Assembly (NCBI GenBank): GCA_964291475.2
Contig: OZ220072.1
Coordinates: 1-64,000, forward strand
Length of the DNA stretch: 64,000 nucleotides
Direction of reading: 5' to 3'
Source of the DNA: DAOUKH01 sp964291475
GTDB lineage: Bacteria; Chloroflexota; Dehalococcoidia; SHYB01
The notes beneath the pieces were generated by a model. It worked only from the letters and a program-made list of their open reading frames with translations, searched no databases and was not told where the DNA came from. The translations under genes were made by a program, and so were the position numbers. How positions within the stretch are numbered: the first letter of the stretch is position 1; each line of letters begins with the position of its first letter. Positions 60,734-64,000 of the stretch are shown here, in pieces.

Positions 60734-61870
60734 CTAGTTTCGGTCAAGGCCGTAGATTTCGACGGCGTTGGCGCAGGTGATGCGACGGCGCTCGTCGTCG
60801 GGGACGCCGACGAACATCTGGTCGATGACCTTGCGGCTGTGGGGCCAGTCGCAGCCGTGGTGCGGGTAGTCGGTGGACCACATGATGTTGCCGACGCCGA
60901 TCTCGCGGCGGTTGCGCACGGCGTACTTGTCGATGATGAAGGTGGCGGCCCAGTTGCGCCGGAAGTACTCGCTGGGCAGGTGCTTGAGGGTGCTGCCGGC
61001 CATGGTTCGGTTGCGCCAGAACCGGTCGTCGTAGAACTCCAGGGCGCAGGGAATCCAGCCCGCCTGGGTCTCAACGGCGATCATCTTGAGCCGGGGGAAG
61101 CGGTCGAACATGCCGGAGATGATGAACCGGATCATGACGTCGCTGAATGCGCCGACCACGCCGCCGAGCAGGCCTGACGGGTCGGGGTTGGCGATGACCT
61201 GAGGCTTGCCCTGCTTGGCGAGCTCGGCGCGCGTCGCTCCGCCGATGGAGATGTGAACGTTGATGGGCATGTCGAGGTCCTCGGCTTCGGCCCAGAAGGG
61301 GTCGTCGTCCGCGCTCAGGGTTGAGCCACCGCTGGGGAAGCGGGAGAGGACGATGCCCTTGTAGCCCTCCTTCTTCGCGCGGCGCAGCTCGGCGATGCTT
61401 GTCTCGATGCCGAGGTTGGGCATCTGGAACATCGGGAAGAGGCGGGCGTGGTCGGCGGCGGCGAAGTCGTTGTAGACCCAGTCGTTGTAGGCGTGGATCG
61501 CGGCCTCGTGGAGGCCGTCGTCGGGGTGGTCGAGGAAGTAGTTGATCATGCTGGGCCAGGGATAGATGATCTCGGCGTCCCGGCCGTCGATGTCCATGTC
61601 CTCAAGGCGCCCGCGGCCGTCGTAGCAGCCCTTGCGAATGGAGTCGTAGGTCGCGCCGAGCCAGTGCATCTCTTCGTACTGCTTGCCAGGGGTGGAGACC
61701 ATGCCGATGGGCCGGGCCGGGGCGTCGGGGCCGAACTTCCAGGCGTCGCCGCCGCGTGGGTCCTTGACCAAGGTCGGCGCTTGGTCCTGGTACTTGGCGG
61801 GGAGGAAGCGGCGCCACATGTCGGGCGGCTCGACGGTGTGGGTGTCGGCGTCGACGACTCGGTATTCCAT
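60734..61870 (-). CDS. Amidohydrolase-2 family protein
   Basis: 378 aa from ATG 61870. VVDADTHTVEPPDMW carries the metal-binding DxH-type start, NVHISIGG the barrel His strand, AVETQAGWIPCALEFYD the Glu strand and MWSTDYPHHGCDWPHS the Asp strand. It is a close relative of the 53075 and 21367 proteins. The decarboxylase/hydrolase fold is clear, the substrate unknown. The enoyl-CoA hydratase gene is upstream on the same strand, 44 nt away. Confidence 0.86.
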   Translation of the reverse strand: MEYRVVDADTHTVEPPDMWRRFLPAKYQDQAPTLVKDPRGGDAWKFGPDAPARPIGMVSTPGKQYEEMHWLGATYDSIRKGCYDGRGRLEDMDIDGRDAEIIYPWPSMINYFLDHPDDGLHEAAIHAYNDWVYNDFAAADHARLFPMFQMPNLGIETSIAELRRAKKEGYKGIVLSRFPSGGSTLSADDDPFWAEAEDLDMPINVHISIGGATRAELAKQGKPQVIANPDPSGLLGGVVGAFSDVMIRFIISGMFDRFPRLKMIAVETQAGWIPCALEFYDDRFWRNRTMAGSTLKHLPSEYFRRNWAATFIIDKYAVRNRREIGVGNIMWSTDYPHHGCDWPHSRKVIDQMFVGVPDDERRRITCANAVEIYGLDRN

Positions 61871-61914
61871 GCTTGCGCTCCCTTTGGTGCGTATGGCCGG
61901 GCTTTGACGGCGGG

Positions 61915-62745
61915 TTAGCGGCCCTTCCAGATGGGGTCGCGTTTTTCGGAGAAGGCGAGAGGGCCTTCGCGGGCGTCCTCGGAGCCGAAGACGGCGCGCA
62001 TGACCCACTCGTTCAGCTTATCCGCCTCCTGCATGCCGTGGCGGCGCCAGAAGGCGGCCATCGACTTGGAGCCCTGCACCGCCAGCGGCGCGTTTGCGGC
62101 GATAATCTTGGCGAGCTCGATGGCGCGGGGCATGAGGGCTTCCGGCTCGAGGATTTCGTTGACGAAGCCGTAGCGGTAGGCGTCCTCGACGCTCAGACGG
62201 TCGGCGGTGAAGAGCATCTGCGACACCGCGCCGTAGGGCATGATCCGGGTGAGGTGCTGCACGGCGTAGGCGGCCATGATGCCGCGCTTGGCCTCGAAGA
62301 GGCCGAAGTAGGCTTCCTTGGAGGCGATCCGGAAGTCGCAGTCGGTGGCGAGCTCCATGCCGCCGGCGAGGCAGAGACCGTTGATCGCGCCGATGAAGGG
62401 CTTGGGGTGGACGGACATGCGGTAGGCGGTGCCTGCGTGCCGCAACGCGGTCAAGCGTCGCTTGCGTTCGTCGGTGTCGATCTCGCCGGCCTCGAATGCG
62501 GCTTCGACCTCCTGCGTGGCGGCGTTGCGCTCCGCCATCTCCTTCAGGTCGGCGCCGGCGGAGAAGGCCCGCCCCGTGCCGGTGACGATGCCGCAGCGCA
62601 TGGCGGGGTCTTCCTCGAAGTCGTCGAGGGCGTCGGAGAACTCCTTGAGGATGCCGCGTCCCAGGGCGTTGAGGCGGTGGGGGCGGTTGAGGCGAAAGAT
62701 GGCGTAGTGGTCGCCGGGGTATTTCTCGTAGTCAAGTTCCGCCAT
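61915..62745 (-). CDS. Enoyl-CoA hydratase/isomerase
   Basis: 276 aa crotonase. IFRLNRPHRLNALGRG, GRAFSAGADLKEMAERNA and NGLCLAGGMELATDCDFRIASKEAYFGLFEAKRG give the fold and oxyanion hole. EAKRGIMAA includes the second acidic position, so hydratase activity is plausible. It hydrates enoyl-CoA to 3-hydroxyacyl-CoA in beta-oxidation. Same strand as the amidohydrolase; divergent from the LLM gene. Confidence 0.88.
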   Translation of the reverse strand: MAELDYEKYPGDHYAIFRLNRPHRLNALGRGILKEFSDALDDFEEDPAMRCGIVTGTGRAFSAGADLKEMAERNAATQEVEAAFEAGEIDTDERKRRLTALRHAGTAYRMSVHPKPFIGAINGLCLAGGMELATDCDFRIASKEAYFGLFEAKRGIMAAYAVQHLTRIMPYGAVSQMLFTADRLSVEDAYRYGFVNEILEPEALMPRAIELAKIIAANAPLAVQGSKSMAAFWRRHGMQEADKLNEWVMRAVFGSEDAREGPLAFSEKRDPIWKGR

Positions 62746-62822
62746 GGGCCGGACTCCTTGGCGCGCGTGGGTTAGACTGTCGCGGCACGATACTAGCCGA
62801 TTTCCAGGAGAGTTGGGCAGCC

Positions 62823-63911
62823 ATGAAGTTCGGCTTCTTTCTCATGCCGTGCCACGCGCCTTCGGAGAATCCGACGCTGGCCTTCGACCGCGACCTTGAG
62901 CTGATCGAGTACGCGGAGAGCCTGGGCTTCGACGAGGTGTGGATCGGCGAGCACCACACCGCCGGCTGGGAGACGATCGTCGCGCCCGACATCTTCATCG
63001 CCGCCGCGGCGCAGCGCACCTCGCGCATCCGGCTGGGGACGGGGGTCGTCAGCCTGCCCTACCACCACCCCTTCGAGGTGGCGGAGCGCATGGCCTTCCT
63101 CGACCACCTGACGCACGGGCGCCTCGACTTCGGCATCGGCCCCGGCCTGCTGAACACCGACATCCAGATGTTCGGCTTGGACCCCGACGAGCTCCGCCCG
63201 ATGATGGACGAGTCGCTGGAGATCATCCTGAGGCTCTTCACCGAGCCCGGCCCGCTGAATTACGAGGGCCGGTTCTGGACGATCAAGGACATGGAGTTGA
63301 TGGTGAAGCCGTACCAGCTACCGCATCCACAGATGGCGGTGGCGACGATGGGCGGGGAGCATGGGACGGGCCTGGCGGCGAAGCACGGGTTCAAGCTGCT
63401 CGCGGCGGACTTCTTCAAGGGCCTTTCCAGCGACATGCTGCGAAAGCAGTGGAAGATGCTAGAGGAGATGGCGAAGGGGCACGGACGAGTCCCGAAGCGC
63501 GAGGACTGGCGGGCCGCGGCCTACGTCTATCTGGCGGAAAGCGAAGAGCTGGCGCACGAGCTCATCGCGGAACGCGCCATCCAAGAGCAGCGGGAGTACT
63601 TTATTCCGCTGCGGCGGCGGCCGTCGGACCCGCCCCTCGACCTCGACAAGCATCTCGACGTGCGGGAAACGGCCCGGAACAACGGCTGGGTGGTGACCAC
63701 GCCCGACAAGTGCGTGGAGTGGCTGCGTGAGTTGGACGAAGGGTCGGGCGGGCTCGGCGGCCTGCTGCTCATCGCCACCGAGTGGTCGGACTGGGAGGCG
63801 TGGAAGCACTCGCTGGAGCTGTTCGCACGCTTTGTCATGCCGGAGTTCCGCGGGCACACCGCCGGCCCCACCGCCTCGTGGCACCGTCTGCTACGCAGCC
63901 GGGGCGCATGA
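62823..63911 (+). CDS. LLM-class flavin-dependent oxidoreductase
   Basis: 362 aa. GFDEVWIGEHHTAGW, IRLGTGVVSLPYHHPF, GIGPGLLNTDI and HPQMAVATMGG fit the limonene-monooxygenase/alkanal-monooxygenase-like branch that uses FMNH2. It probably hydroxylates or opens a ring. The next gene starts inside its stop (ATGA), linking it to BKACE-type acid cleavage. Confidence 0.87.
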   Translation: MKFGFFLMPCHAPSENPTLAFDRDLELIEYAESLGFDEVWIGEHHTAGWETIVAPDIFIAAAAQRTSRIRLGTGVVSLPYHHPFEVAERMAFLDHLTHGRLDFGIGPGLLNTDIQMFGLDPDELRPMMDESLEIILRLFTEPGPLNYEGRFWTIKDMELMVKPYQLPHPQMAVATMGGEHGTGLAAKHGFKLLAADFFKGLSSDMLRKQWKMLEEMAKGHGRVPKREDWRAAAYVYLAESEELAHELIAERAIQEQREYFIPLRRRPSDPPLDLDKHLDVRETARNNGWVVTTPDKCVEWLRELDEGSGGLGGLLLIATEWSDWEAWKHSLELFARFVMPEFRGHTAGPTASWHRLLRSRGA

Positions 63912-64000
63912 GCCGCTCTCTGGACTCGGACATGGACAAGCTGATCATCAAGGTCGCCCTGAACGAGTGGGTGCCGAAAGAGGTGAACCCGCATGTGCCC
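63908..64000 (+). CDS. BKACE (3-keto-5-aminohexanoate cleavage-like) protein, 5' part
   Basis: Only the first 31 codons are in the window, from ATG 63908 overlapping the LLM stop. MDKLIIKVALNEWVPKEVNPHVP matches the start of the DUF849/BKACE family, where NPHVP precedes the Tyr-Thr-Pro-Glu-Glu helix. BKACE enzymes cleave beta-keto acids with acetyl-CoA and zinc. The metal site is off the window. Confidence 0.65.
   Translation, partial: MSRSLDSDMDKLIIKVALNEWVPKEVNPHVP

Overview
The window looks like a GC-rich bacterial chromosome segment carrying an integrated mobile element at its left edge. The host genes are dominated by repeated copies of a few catabolic families: class III (CaiB/BaiF) CoA-transferases, acyl-CoA dehydrogenases, enoyl-CoA hydratases, LLM flavin monooxygenases and amidohydrolase_2 proteins, together with an AtuA/DUF4387 pair and a BKACE-type protein. 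That mix, the GC-rich codon use and the Pro-Thr-rich surface proteins resemble the SAR202/Dehalococcoidia-like Chloroflexota known for paralogue-rich oxidation of recalcitrant organic matter. The assignment is an inference from gene content, because no rRNA or phylogenetic marker beyond serS, greA and folD is present.

Layout. 1-7741: the right part of an integrative (conjugative or mobilizable) element. It holds the 3' part of a VirD4/TraG-like coupling ATPase, a replication-relaxation-like protein, two HTH regulators, a small acidic protein, a toxin-antitoxin-like pair, an unrecognised 352-aa cargo gene, a ribbon-helix-helix protein and a large serine recombinase. It ends in a tRNA-Ser(UGA) gene at 7741-7830, and the recombinase frame reads through that tRNA gene in antisense. 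7852-17836: an amidohydrolase, a double-domain CoA-transferase, a frameshifted enoyl-CoA hydratase, two orphan antitoxin-like genes, then serS, greA, folD and a Pro-Thr-rich lipoprotein with a HExxH peptidase motif. 17895-25779: acyl-CoA dehydrogenase, alpha/beta hydrolase, LLM oxidoreductase, three consecutive amidohydrolases and glutamate dehydrogenase. 25784-36239: SLC13 transporter, the operon SDR-LLM-LLM-AtuA-DUF4387, two CoA-transferases (one frameshifted), enoyl-CoA hydratase and a PH-domain membrane protein. 36393-41451: cell-surface and copper region with an FN3/Pro-Thr protein, a His-rich membrane protein, CopC, a CopC-CopD-cytochrome c fusion and an anchored protein. 41518-54181: MaoC-like dehydratase, two acyl-CoA dehydrogenases, an AceE-like enzyme, MFS transporter, CoA-transferase, CapA-like protein, YdeI-like protein and an amidohydrolase. 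54546-56558: an AT-rich OLD-family ATPase/TOPRIM nuclease, probably a horizontally acquired defence gene. 56663-64000: glutaryl-CoA dehydrogenase-like enzyme, MBL hydrolase, a VapBC-type islet bounded by 30-bp direct repeats, zinc alcohol dehydrogenase, amidohydrolase, enoyl-CoA hydratase, LLM enzyme and the start of a BKACE gene.

How the genes fit together. CoA-transferases would activate acids as CoA thioesters, acyl-CoA dehydrogenases and hydratases would carry out beta-oxidation-like steps, and LLM enzymes and amidohydrolases would attack rings, side chains or lactones. MFS and SLC13 carriers could import the substrates. Short palindromic repeat families sit between several of these genes. 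Three genes carry apparent single-base frameshifts at short G runs, which may be sequencing errors or recent inactivation.
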